A DNA stretch of 57,992 nt from Azospirillum cavernae (GTDB lineage Bacteria; Pseudomonadota; Alphaproteobacteria; Azospirillales; Azospirillaceae), in NCBI RefSeq assembly GCF_003590795.1, contig NZ_QYUL01000008.1:1-57992 (forward strand), in the 5' to 3' direction. Made by a program: the position numbers and the translations under genes. A model generated the notes under the pieces. It saw nothing but the letters and a program-made list of their open reading frames with translations, was not told where the DNA came from and did no database searches. Positions 34,985 through 43,315 of the stretch are shown in pieces. Within the stretch, counting starts at the first letter, position 1, and the number at the start of each line of letters is the position of its first letter.

Positions 34985-35158
34985 TCAGTGGCCTGATGTC
35001 AGAAACGGAGACGGGATCACATCGAAAATCGACTTCGGAAAGTAGCCCTTCAACACGGCCACATGCATCGCGACCGCGATGACGAGTCCGATCAGGGTGC
35101 CGATGACGGCGGATCGACGATCGAAGACGACATTTTTTTCGTTCTCGTTGCTGTTCAT
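34985..35158 (-). CDS. Small single-pass membrane protein, 57 aa
   Basis: ATG 35158 follows GGGAGACTCCC. A charged N-terminus (NSNENEKNVVFDRRS) leads into one hydrophobic helix (AVIGTLIGLVIAVAMHVAVL) and a short periplasmic tail. Function is unknown. It is convergent with the 101-aa gene. Confidence 0.5.
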   Translation of the reverse strand: MNSNENEKNVVFDRRSAVIGTLIGLVIAVAMHVAVLKGYFPKSIFDVIPSPFLTSGH

Positions 35159-35433
35159 GGGAGTCTCCCAGTTCAGAATGACCGTTGTTGGTGCCGGTAG
35201 TGTAGGACGGATACTGAGATGGAAGAAAGTTGACAGACGACGAAATATTGTGAAGTTCGTCATTTTTCGGAGCCGCCATGAATGAAGAGAACATGTAAGA
35301 AAGGCCAAGAAACCACAATGAACTTGAACACTGTGCACCATCTTATCAAGACGGCTACGATTTCGGTGCTTGGCGGTTGCATCCCTGGTTTGTTGATATC
35401 ATCATATACGCCGACACGTAGAAGGGGACAGTC

Positions 35434-35775
35434 ATGGGCAATTGTGGTCACGGCAGCCGTTCGGCCATCGGATCAGAAGAGGCGGGGATCCTGCGGCGGC
35501 TTGCTGCGGACCGTGCCCTTCCCGCGCAGGCGCTGCGCGTTGCCGTCGTCGCGTTAACGTCGCCTCTCCCGATCACAATGGCAGAGGTGGGACGGACGCT
35601 TGGGTTCGTCGCCGGCGAAAAGACAACGGGTACGCCGGATCGACGGCCGCGCCTCTACGAGGCGGTGCGAACGCTGGTTGAGCGGGGCGCGCTTGTGCGA
35701 ACGGGGCGCCGACATGCCGGTATGCTCGACTTGCCCGAGAAGGTCGGTGTTGGAGGCATCCAAATGTGCGAATAA
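35434..35775 (+). CDS. Hypothetical protein, winged-helix-like, 113 aa
   Basis: GAAGGGGACAGTC precedes ATG 35434. The middle (SPLPITMAEVGRTLGFVAGEKTTGTPDRRPRLYEAVRTLVERGALVRTGRR) has the helix-helix-strand rhythm of a winged helix, suggesting DNA binding. No catalytic motif is present. The call is tentative. Confidence 0.5.
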   Translation: MGNCGHGSRSAIGSEEAGILRRLAADRALPAQALRVAVVALTSPLPITMAEVGRTLGFVAGEKTTGTPDRRPRLYEAVRTLVERGALVRTGRRHAGMLDLPEKVGVGGIQMCE

Positions 35776-35849
35776 ATTGCAGACCAGGACGAGCAAGGGC
35801 TTGATGCAATATATGGTGCAGCGTATATTTCAGAAAGAAGGGGCGTAAC

Positions 35850-36026
35850 ATGAACAATTTACTAAAGTTCCTGTGTGGCTTTGTGGGTTTGGCCTTGACG
35901 CTATTCGGCGGCTTCTTTTTGGTTATGGAGGCGGGCGTCGGCTCGATCGAGCCTGTCATGTTGGGAATCGCGGTCAGCGGCCTCGCCCTACTGGTTGTAG
36001 CCAACAAAGTCGGCCCAAAATACTAA
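35850..36026 (+). CDS. Small two-helix membrane protein, 58 aa
   Basis: ATG 35850 encodes MNNLLKFLCGFVGLALTLFG and continues with two hydrophobic helices separated by EAGVGSIEP, ending NKVGPKY. AGAAGGGGCG lies about 6 bases upstream. The gene is short but clearly membrane-like. It lies 200 bp before the DotA/TraY-like gene on the same strand and could be a partner. Confidence 0.5.
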   Translation: MNNLLKFLCGFVGLALTLFGGFFLVMEAGVGSIEPVMLGIAVSGLALLVVANKVGPKY

Positions 36027-36224
36027 AACTGGACAGCAGTACCTTTCCGCTGCTCGTTGGCTGGCCCAACGCCAGCCAGCCACTCACGGCACAGGCTCGC
36101 GGGCCTTTGTCGTTGCCGCCCACCCTGTCAGGGCCGAAGGCGACGCACTCCCGAAAGCGGAGATCTCGACAACGAGGTTTCGGGTAGGCAGCGCAAGGCG
36201 CTCCTGCTGGACGGGAGGTGCGAC

Positions 36225-38726
36225 ATGGCGCAGGACGAAAACGAACGCGACGCTATCGCGATGGACGGCACTGACTCCCAGGCAGACTCGAGTGGCGTAC
36301 TGCCAGGGGTTGCGCGGCGGCTGAAGACGGTCGGTCGAGGTATCGGCAAGGTGCTGCGCTGGGGTTTTCCGGGAGGTGGGATGGCCTTCGGCGTCGTCCC
36401 GGTGCCGGTGCGACCGGTCTTCGCCGAGAGCCTGGTCCGGGCGATGCTGGCACGTGGCGATGGTCGACTGGTTCGCTGGTACACCATCGTACTGATAATC
36501 GCTGCGCTGCAGGCGCTTGGCGTCGGCATCGCGTTCGCTGCCGACGCCGTCAACATCGGCACACTTCTGAAGAGCAACCCGGATTCGTTGGCCATCCAGT
36601 GGCTCGTCAACTTTTTCGGCCCGATCCCGACGATCGGACTTGGCGGAGCAGGTGGTAGCGCGGGAGCCGGTGGAGGAACCGTCGCAACAAAAGCGTTGGA
36701 AGTCCTCAACGCGCTTTGCCTTGCTCTCGGTGGCTTCTGGGTGCTGTACAGTTTCGTCGCCGCAGTCGCGCAGACCGCCCACGAAGGCGAACCCCTTGGA
36801 CGTCGCTGGTCGTCGCTGTGGGTCCCGATCCGTCTGCCGATCGGTGTCGGCATGCTGGCGCCGGTGGCACACGGCCTGTCCGTCGCTCAGTTGGTCGCCA
36901 TCTGGCTCGCCGTCATGGGCAACAACGTTGCGAACGGCGTGTGGGACCGGGTTGTCGACACCATCGCCACCGGCAGCGCGCCGATCGCGGCAAACTCGAT
37001 CGAAACACCAGTGGCACTGATGCGTTTCGCAGCCAGGGCGGCGGCTTGCTCAGCAGCCGTGAATGCTTCGTTCCAAAACAGTGGACCGACTATCCGGGCT
37101 ATTCCGGGGAGCAAATCCGACACGCAGGTTGTGCCTGCGGGCATCTTCACTTCGGCCAAGACGATCACGACGACGACGACGACGGTTTCCTTCGGCGTGC
37201 AGAATGACAACGATACGTCAGGCATCTCGGAGGACGCCTGTGGTCGACTCGCATGGACATCGAGCCGCATGATTTCGTCCAGCGACGGATCGACGGTGAA
37301 CCGCAGCGTGGTGGTCGAGCGGATCGATGTGGAGGCGGCACGGGCACATGCGGCTGCGATCCAGACACTCGCACAGTCGTTGCTCAACGTCGGCGTGAAG
37401 ATCGTCGCGCAACGTATGAGCAGCGGCCTTCCCAGCGGGCCGTTGCTCGGCTCGTGGCGCGACCTCTCCGCAGACATCACTCAGTCTATTACGACATATA
37501 AAGCGGATCTGAGCGCACACCTGAACGGGGCGCTTGCGGGCGCCGATACCGACCTGAGCGCCCGATTCAAGGCTGAGGCAAAAAAGGCGGGCTGGTTGTA
37601 CGCTGGCGTGTGGTTCAACGATCTGGTCGCCATGCAAGGTCGCGTCGCCGAACTGGCGAAACGACAGCCCGCCGAAACGACGGGCGCGTCGCTCAGGGGA
37701 GTTCCAGACTCGAGTTTACCAGCAGCCCGTGCCGCGATGGCAATGGCCGACTATATCGTCAACAATGCGCTTGGCCAGGAAGCGTCTGCGCCCGATCCGA
37801 TACTGGTCGCCCAAATGCATGTCGGCCCGGCGGAGGCCGCGCGTGGCGACGCAATGGGAACACTCTCGGACTCCGAGGTCGAGGGGCTGCTGGTTTCGAA
37901 AATAAGAAAGCCGGTTGCCGATCTTCTGACAAAACTTTCCGTGGGTAGCAACGATCCGATCGCATCGCTCGGCAATCTTGGTCTCGTTTTGGCGAACGTC
38001 GGCGGCGCCATCGCGATCGGCGCATCGATCGCCAGCGCGCTTCCTGGCGGAGGCATCGTCACCGCCCTGATGGGGCTTGTAAACGCCTTTGCTTCTCTGT
38101 TTTTCCTAGCCGGAACGGTGCTATCGGTCGTGGTGCCGATGGTGCCTTGGCTCATGTGGTCGTTCGGAGTTGTTGGATGGCTCTGTGTTTGTCTGGAGGC
38201 GGTAGTCGGCGCTACCCTATGGGCCCTTGCTCATCTCAGCATGGAAGGGGAGGGTATTGAGGGCGCGCGCGGCAGCGCCGGATATATGCTGCTGCTCAAT
38301 CTGTTCCTGCGACCGACGTTGATGATCATTGGCTTCCTCTTCGCCGTGATGGCGCTGAATCCAGTGGTCAAATACGTAGGCAGCGGCATGATCAGCCAAA
38401 TGCAGTCAATCGTCCCAAACAGTTTGACCTCAATCGTTCTTCTCGTCGGGTACAGCATTTCATTCTGCTCTGTGATGGTCAGCGCCTTGTACACAACCTT
38501 CGGTCTGATCAATCAGGTTCCAGACAAAGTGCTCTCATGGATCGGAGGGGATGGTCGAGGCGAAACGCTCCACGGCAAGGAGGCGGTCGGCATCGTCGGC
38601 GTGGCGTCGAAGCCGACGGACCTGATCGGCAGGGTATCACCGCGCCATCGCGACCCGGACCCGAAAAGTGGCGGCAAGGAGGCGGACGGTCGCAACCGAG
38701 GGAACCATGACCTGATCCCAAAATGA
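36225..38726 (+). CDS. DotA/TraY-family membrane protein
   Basis: An 833-residue protein; GGGAGGTGCGAC before ATG 36225 sets the start. It has a cytosolic N-terminus, then a first membrane helix (WYTIVLIIAALQALGVGIAFAADA). A large region follows that begins with NFFGPIP-type and GGFWVLYSFVAAVAQTAHEG segments and the RLPIGVGMLAPVAHGLSVAQ stretch, which recall DotA/TraY of type IVB (Dot/Icm, IncI) secretion. A cluster of helices comes near the C-terminus. DotA/TraY sits in the inner membrane and is needed for conjugation or effector export. No other icm/dot/tra gene is in the window, so it is either an orphan or the partners lie outside. Confidence 0.75.
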   Translation: MAQDENERDAIAMDGTDSQADSSGVLPGVARRLKTVGRGIGKVLRWGFPGGGMAFGVVPVPVRPVFAESLVRAMLARGDGRLVRWYTIVLIIAALQALGVGIAFAADAVNIGTLLKSNPDSLAIQWLVNFFGPIPTIGLGGAGGSAGAGGGTVATKALEVLNALCLALGGFWVLYSFVAAVAQTAHEGEPLGRRWSSLWVPIRLPIGVGMLAPVAHGLSVAQLVAIWLAVMGNNVANGVWDRVVDTIATGSAPIAANSIETPVALMRFAARAAACSAAVNASFQNSGPTIRAIPGSKSDTQVVPAGIFTSAKTITTTTTTVSFGVQNDNDTSGISEDACGRLAWTSSRMISSSDGSTVNRSVVVERIDVEAARAHAAAIQTLAQSLLNVGVKIVAQRMSSGLPSGPLLGSWRDLSADITQSITTYKADLSAHLNGALAGADTDLSARFKAEAKKAGWLYAGVWFNDLVAMQGRVAELAKRQPAETTGASLRGVPDSSLPAARAAMAMADYIVNNALGQEASAPDPILVAQMHVGPAEAARGDAMGTLSDSEVEGLLVSKIRKPVADLLTKLSVGSNDPIASLGNLGLVLANVGGAIAIGASIASALPGGGIVTALMGLVNAFASLFFLAGTVLSVVVPMVPWLMWSFGVVGWLCVCLEAVVGATLWALAHLSMEGEGIEGARGSAGYMLLLNLFLRPTLMIIGFLFAVMALNPVVKYVGSGMISQMQSIVPNSLTSIVLLVGYSISFCSVMVSALYTTFGLINQVPDKVLSWIGGDGRGETLHGKEAVGIVGVASKPTDLIGRVSPRHRDPDPKSGGKEADGRNRGNHDLIPK

Positions 38727-38781
38727 GATTCGGGCAGATCCCCCATTCCGGTCGTACGCCCTCCTCCACCCGGACCACGCC

Positions 38782-39165
38782 ATGCCAAACGGATTGATGG
38801 GGATCTTCCCCGACTTCGCTCTGACCAGATCCAGCGCGGTGATCCACCTCGCGGTCATCGGCTACCCGGAGAGCCTGGCGAGATTCGCCGCTCGACTGGC
38901 CGAGGTTTCGAAAGGCGGCATCGTGCTGTTGCCCCTGCGATCGATGCCGATCCGGGGCGATGGGCGCGGGAGCCGGGGAGAACGGCTTCCCCAGGAGGTC
39001 GGCGTGGCGACCGCTCTCGCTTGCGATGAGATCTCTCAACGCACGGCTGTCATCCGGCTCGGGCTGAGCGGACAGGTCGCCCTGCGGCGCATGCTGGTTC
39101 GCAACAGGTGGCTGGCGACATGGCCCGCTCGGTCGAGCGCTGTAACCTGCTACCGTTACCTGTAG
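38782..39165 (+). CDS. Hypothetical protein, internally deleted paralogue of 41006-41605
   Basis: Its N-terminal 40 residues (MPNGLMGIFPDFALTRSSAV) and its C-terminal 80 residues match the 199-residue paralogue closely. About 72 central residues are missing, in frame. The joint lies just after ARFAARL. The product ends RNRWLATWPARSSAVTCYRYL-like, the same ending as the longer copy. No family is recognised. The deletion probably makes this copy inactive. Confidence 0.5.
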   Translation: MPNGLMGIFPDFALTRSSAVIHLAVIGYPESLARFAARLAEVSKGGIVLLPLRSMPIRGDGRGSRGERLPQEVGVATALACDEISQRTAVIRLGLSGQVALRRMLVRNRWLATWPARSSAVTCYRYL

Positions 39166-39175
39166 GCTGCTGCTC

Positions 39176-39439
39176 TCAACGCTGGTCGGCTGCCGTCACT
39201 CTGGACCCCGCCGACGGAAGCGCGCCTTCCTGGACCGCTCCCAGTGAGCGGCCGGATCGGTCGCCGCCTCCTGCCAATACGTGCGCCATGAAGCGTATCT
39301 GCTCCAACGCCATGTCAATCTGCTCGATCTTCGCATGGGTTAAGGCTTCCAGATCAGATGTCGAATTCACATGAGATAGAACCCGTCGAGGTGAACCTAC
39401 GAGCAACCCAAAAGCAGCCTCGGTTGCGGCTCGGACCAT
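39176..39439 (-). CDS. Possible small protein, 87 aa
   Basis: A leftward frame with a helical N-terminal part (DLEALTHAKIEQIDMALEQIRFMAHVLAGG). The C-terminal codons fall in DNA that is duplicated downstream of the 41006 gene, where they end the decayed phosphatase gene instead. The ribosome binding site is weak. It may be a real gene whose 3' end was swapped by the duplication. Confidence 0.35.
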   Translation of the reverse strand: MVRAATEAAFGLLVGSPRRVLSHVNSTSDLEALTHAKIEQIDMALEQIRFMAHVLAGGGDRSGRSLGAVQEGALPSAGSRVTAADQR

Positions 39440-39523
39440 TGGCCGCAGGTGCCCCCCGTACGTCCTATCGCCAGCCGGGAAGTCGATGATGCTGTTTTCC
39501 GCAAGGTAACGGTTCGGGGCGGC

Positions 39524-39757
39524 CTACGCCGCCTCGACCGCCACGTCGGCAGGTTCCGGCAACGCGTTCTCCCGCATCACCTCACAAAGTTCGGCCACCA
39601 CCGACTTCGCGCTGATGCGACGATGCTCAGGGTCGACCGACCGCCGATGAAGGCGGCTCTGCCGCATCATTGTGTCGGCGCGCACTTCCTCCTGCACGGT
39701 CGCGAACCGGTCGCTGATCGCATAGCAGTTTGAGGGCGGCGAGCCGGCTGCGTTCAC
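39524..39757 (-). CDS. Possible small protein, 77 aa
   Basis: GTG 39757 begins a frame with protein-like composition: SDRFATVQEEVRADTMMRQS, then a helical segment (KSVVAELCEVMRENALPEPADVAVEA). No family is recognised and no strong ribosome binding site is seen. It is short and moderately supported. Confidence 0.4.
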   Translation of the reverse strand: MNAAGSPPSNCYAISDRFATVQEEVRADTMMRQSRLHRRSVDPEHRRISAKSVVAELCEVMRENALPEPADVAVEAA

Positions 39758-39850
39758 ATCGCCGGTCCAGCGCCAGCCCGTTCCTTGACCAAGACCGTTC
39801 TTTGGCCAAGAGGGCTGGGATCGCCCTCCCGGCGTCGAGGGGCGCGGCGG

Positions 39851-40819
39851 TTAATGGCGAAACCGCTCGAAGAACTGCGGATTGGGGACCAGAATCTTCT
39901 GCTCGGTCAGCCCGATACCGTAGGATTCGCAGATTTCGAGGATCCGATCGAGGTCGACCAGTTCGACCTCGACCTTTCCCGACCGCTTGGCCTCCCGCTT
40001 CGCGTCTTCGGTAAAGGCGGTGGTCGTGAAGAAGATTCCCTTGGCGATGTTCCCGTCCATCGCGCCCCGGAATCGCTGGATTTCCTCGGACGTCACCTTG
40101 CGACCGGACATGTCGGGTTTCTTCGCCTGAAACGCCACCGGCATGGCGACGAACTCGTTGATCCTCAAGCGCCCGATGCCGTCGATGCCGCCGTCCTTGG
40201 AATAGCGGGTCGTCTGAACGTCCTCGACGCCGACGCGGGAGAGCAGTTCCGAGCAGAACTCCTCGAAGCCGGCCGACGACATGCTGGCGATGAGCGCGAC
40301 CAATCCGGGACGATGGTCGCTGTAGGGAGAGGTCTGTGGTGACGGGGCGATGGCATCGTCCTCAACAGCGTCAGCCTCAACGACGGTGGCCGGCTCGGCA
40401 GCGCTTTCCGTCGCCAAGGATGTCGGCGGCGCGGCATCCACCTGTCCCATCTTCTGCAGCGCCCTGAATTCCTGCACTTGTCGATAGATCGCGTCGATGT
40501 CCGGCCCATCCAAATGGACGGCCTTTCCCTTCTCCGTCAGGCGCCAGATCCCGTGTCCAGGGGAATCCATGTAGCCGGTCTGCACGAGATAGGATCGCGC
40601 CCACGCGATCTGGTTCTCGAAGCGCACCCCACCTGACTTGACGGTCGCCGCCCTTTCCTCCGGCGACAGGCCCAACCGGTCCGCGATGACCTCGTAGACC
40701 TCCCGCGGCCGCGCTTGCCCGCCTCTGTCCCGCAGTGCGTCCAGCAGGGGATTCAGGAAGCGAAGAAACTCGGACTGGTACTGGGGCGCTGCGTTCACGC
40801 CTGGAAAGGTCGACGACAT
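39851..40819 (-). CDS. mrr: Mrr-type restriction endonuclease
   Basis: A 322-residue protein from ATG 40819. Residues about 15-105 form the Mrr N-terminal winged-helix domain (YQSEFLRFLNPLLDALRDRG...WARSYLVQTGY). Residues about 170-300 form the Mrr catalytic domain: E186/E187 in FEEFCSELL, GGID213G, and FQ231AK233K, the PD-(D/E)xK variant D...QxK. IFFTTTAFT follows as in other Mrr proteins. Mrr enzymes cut DNA carrying methylated bases. Here that could exclude modified foreign DNA, and it must tolerate whatever the methyltransferase at 28356 makes. Confidence 0.85.
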   Translation of the reverse strand: MSSTFPGVNAAPQYQSEFLRFLNPLLDALRDRGGQARPREVYEVIADRLGLSPEERAATVKSGGVRFENQIAWARSYLVQTGYMDSPGHGIWRLTEKGKAVHLDGPDIDAIYRQVQEFRALQKMGQVDAAPPTSLATESAAEPATVVEADAVEDDAIAPSPQTSPYSDHRPGLVALIASMSSAGFEEFCSELLSRVGVEDVQTTRYSKDGGIDGIGRLRINEFVAMPVAFQAKKPDMSGRKVTSEEIQRFRGAMDGNIAKGIFFTTTAFTEDAKREAKRSGKVEVELVDLDRILEICESYGIGLTEQKILVPNPQFFERFRH

Positions 40820-41005
40820 GTGGGTGAAGGCTCCGATCGGAAAGCCGGCAGTCTAACCGGATTGTCCAGAACGGGAAAAGTGCAACCGACGCCTTATGGA
40901 AGACCATCCGTCTACACCACTCCATGAATGACCCGACGTCGTGGTAGAATCTCTTCGACCGGATGCTCCATCCCGGTCGTGCGCTCCCTCCACCTGGACC
41001 AGGCC

Positions 41006-41605
41006 ATGCCCAACGGATTGAAGGAGATCTTCCACGACTTCGCCCTGACGCGGTCCGGCGCCGTGATCCACCTCGCGGTGATCGGCTTTTCGGACCGGCT
41101 GGAACGGTTCGCCGCCTGGCTCCCCTATGTCGCACCCACAGCATCCCATCAATCGACGATGTTCGATTACGAGGTCTTCGGTGCCAGGAAGAAGGAGGAT
41201 GTGTTCGACCTCTACGACCACATCCTGCGGATCGAGTTTCCGGCGGAGGCGGAGGCGATTGCCTTCGCCGATTACTGCGGCCCGGACCTCTTCGCCAGGA
41301 AGCCGGCCCACAAGCGGAACTTGGCACCGTTGAAGTCGAAGCCGAAAGCCGTTGCTCCGACGAGCGGCATCGCGCTACCGCTCTTGCGATCGGTGCCCAT
41401 CCGGGGCAGCGGACAGGATAAGCCGTTCTTGTGCGAGGCGGGTGTGACGACCGCCCTCGCCTGCGACGAGATCGACCAGCGCGCGGCGACCATCCGGCTC
41501 AGGCTGAGCGGACGGGTCGCGCTGCGGCGTCGGCTGGTCAGAATCGGATGGTTGGCGACCTGGCCGGTTCGCGCGAAAGTCGAGACATACTGCCGCTACC
41601 TGTAG
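41006..41605 (+). CDS. Hypothetical protein, 199 aa (full-length paralogue)
   Basis: ATG 41006 is chosen by comparison with the paralogue at 38782, where the match begins at the same MPNGL. The N-terminal region (FALTRSGAVIHLAVIGFSDRLERFAAWL) is mixed alpha/beta, and the middle is acidic (KKEDVFDLYDHILRIEFPAEAEAIAFADYCG). The C-terminus is basic (RRRLVRIGWLATWPVRAKVE). No family is recognised. It is followed convergently by the decayed phosphatase. Confidence 0.55.
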   Translation: MPNGLKEIFHDFALTRSGAVIHLAVIGFSDRLERFAAWLPYVAPTASHQSTMFDYEVFGARKKEDVFDLYDHILRIEFPAEAEAIAFADYCGPDLFARKPAHKRNLAPLKSKPKAVAPTSGIALPLLRSVPIRGSGQDKPFLCEAGVTTALACDEIDQRAATIRLRLSGRVALRRRLVRIGWLATWPVRAKVETYCRYL

Positions 41606-41635
41606 GCCGCTGCACTCGACGCCAGCCGGCTGGTG

Positions 41636-42245
41636 TCAGTCCGGAGTCCGTCGGCGGAAGCGTGCCTTCCGGGACCTCTCCCAGTGGCGAGCGGGATCGG
41701 CCGCCGCCTGACGCCAGAAGGTGCGCCACTTGACGTAGCGCGGGCTGACGGCCGCCAGGGCGACATCCAAGGCGCCGTATCGGAACAAGGCGGCGTCGGC
41801 CATGCTGACGATCAGAGGGTTGGGGTGCATGCGCCCTCCACATCCTGCGCCAGAAGCCGCTGCACCGTTTCCTCCTCGCGGCCGGGGCCCAAGGTCCGTC
41901 GGCGATCAGCGTCAGCGCCATGGCGGCGCTCCGCGAGACGCCGTGGAGGCAATGGACCACCACCCTGCCCTCCGGCTTACGCTCCCGGATCCGCCGGCCG
42001 AACTTGATGATGGCGGACACGTCGTCCATGGTCGGACCTCGGAAAGAACCGTAGGCGGGAATCGCAATGTCGTCGAACCGCAGCGCCAGAAGGGCATCGA
42101 CATCGCCGAGCGTCGCCTGCATGCAGGCGAGGTCGAGATCCGCCATCGGGATGTCGGATGCGGTTCTGCGGATGGACACGATCACGTCGGCGCCCTCGGC
42201 TCCGCCGTCGAGCACGCCTTGCTGGGACAGCACCCTCACTTCCAT
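41636..42245 (-). pseudogene. Decayed tyrosine/dual-specificity phosphatase
   Basis: From ATG 42245 the frame encodes a PTP-like domain through VVVHCLHGVSRSAAMALTLIAD, with an intact HCx5R loop. It then goes out of frame near 41897 and again near 41825. Adding one base at each place rebuilds RTLGPGREEETVQRLLAQD and then PNPLIVSMADAALFRYGALD, to a stop at 41636, for 203 residues. That matches the tail of the intact paralogue at 2358-3638. As given, the product lacks the C-terminal helices. Confidence 0.65.
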
Positions 42246-42246
42246 G

Positions 42247-42555
42247 CGCGCATCTCCACTGCTGTTCGCGTCTCAGCCGATCTTATGCGGGGCGCGACAA
42301 GACACCAGTCGCTTGCCGCTGTCAGACAGACTGGCTGGGGCTGGTTTCTCAGCAGCGCCTCATCCCTTCTGGACAGGGAAAAAGCCGCTTGCCGATGCCT
42401 CCGCTGGAGGTACATTTTCCGCAGCCATCCTCCAGGATGGCGATCCGGTTGGTGAAGACGCCGGATCCGGCTTCGAAGGACAGGGAGGCAGCACATGCTG
42501 CTCAAGGCGATACATTTGGATGACCGATTGTGCACAACGAAGAGGAGCACAATCA
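42247..42555. other. Intergenic region, nothing recognised
   Basis: This 309-bp gap between the decayed phosphatase and the 125-aa gene shows no convincing frame, repeat or RNA. An AGAGGAG box at its right end belongs to the next gene. Confidence 0.35.
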
Positions 42556-42933
42556 ATGTCCCGAACCCTGCGTCGCCAGCGCGACCTCGTCCAACGTCGG
42601 CATGAGATCGACTGGTATTTCCTGCCGTGGGAGCGCGGCGAGGACGAGCCGAACTGGAAGCGCTACGTCGAGAATGGCTGGCGAATCGGAAGTCGTCGGC
42701 TCCGCCATGATGCCGTTGCCGTCGATGAAAGTCTGGTCGTTCGCCACCTGCTCGCTGCCTTCCACCGCGAAACCCGGCCCGGCGAGCGCAGCGGTCCCGC
42801 ACGGTTCCGGCGCATCTACAACGCCCGAAGCCGGCACGCCGACCGCAACGCCATCCATCGGGCTCTCGCCCGTGTCGATGACGATGTCATCCTCCCGGCC
42901 CGGCGCCGCTCTGTGAACTGGGACTGGTTCTGA
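42556..42933 (+). CDS. Arg-rich hypothetical protein, 125 aa
   Basis: AGGAG 9 bases before ATG 42556 supports the start. The product is very basic, with many Arg and Trp/Tyr residues (RRQRDLVQRRHEIDWYFLPW at the start, ARRRSVNWDWF at the end). It may bind nucleic acid, but no fold is recognised. A strong hairpin follows its stop. Confidence 0.5.
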   Translation: MSRTLRRQRDLVQRRHEIDWYFLPWERGEDEPNWKRYVENGWRIGSRRLRHDAVAVDESLVVRHLLAAFHRETRPGERSGPARFRRIYNARSRHADRNAIHRALARVDDDVILPARRRSVNWDWF

Positions 42934-42937
42934 GCGA

Positions 42938-42966
42938 GGGAAGGGCGGATTTACCCCGCCCTTCCC
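42938..42966 (+). terminator. Hairpin terminator candidate
   Basis: GGGAAGGGCGG and CCGCCCTTCCC form an 11-bp stem with a 7-base loop, 5 bases after the stop at 42933. No T-run follows, so it may act as a bidirectional or factor-assisted terminator that insulates the jet operon downstream. Confidence 0.55.
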
Positions 42967-43315
42967 TTCCCCCGTCGCTATCGAAAGCGTCATCGGTGTC
43001 GGTTTCGCTGGCAGCCACTCGACCATCGCGCCTCCGAGTATGCGCCTTGGAAAAGGTCACACAGGAATGCGCTCGACGAAGACGATCATGCGATTTCGGT
43101 GGCCCATATTCTTGATAACGCTTTCGCATACCCCTTCCTATATGGTTTTCGAACGTGTGCTTCGGAAGTTCCGGATTCTTACGAATGAGGAGCGACACAT
43201 GGGGTTTCGCACTTCGATCCCAGTTGACCATCCCCAGTTTTAACCGCTACGGTTGAAATAAGGCCGTCTTCCAAGCCACGAACTGGAATGACATGGCGTG
43301 TGAGAGGGGGTTCCA
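42967..43315. other. Leader region of the jet operon
   Basis: About 350 bp between the hairpin and jetA. It has AT-richer patches (for example TTGATA at 43112 and TATATG at 43139), but their spacing is too long for a standard promoter. I see no clear operator or RNA here. Confidence 0.35.

Noticed and set aside
35318..35557. Short frame beginning MNLNTVHHLIKTATISVLGG
   Set aside because: Overlaps the better supported 35434 gene and has no clear ribosome binding site.
43040..43243. Small rightward frame before jetA
   Set aside because: Possible membrane-like stretch but no ribosome binding site and uneven composition; not enough support.
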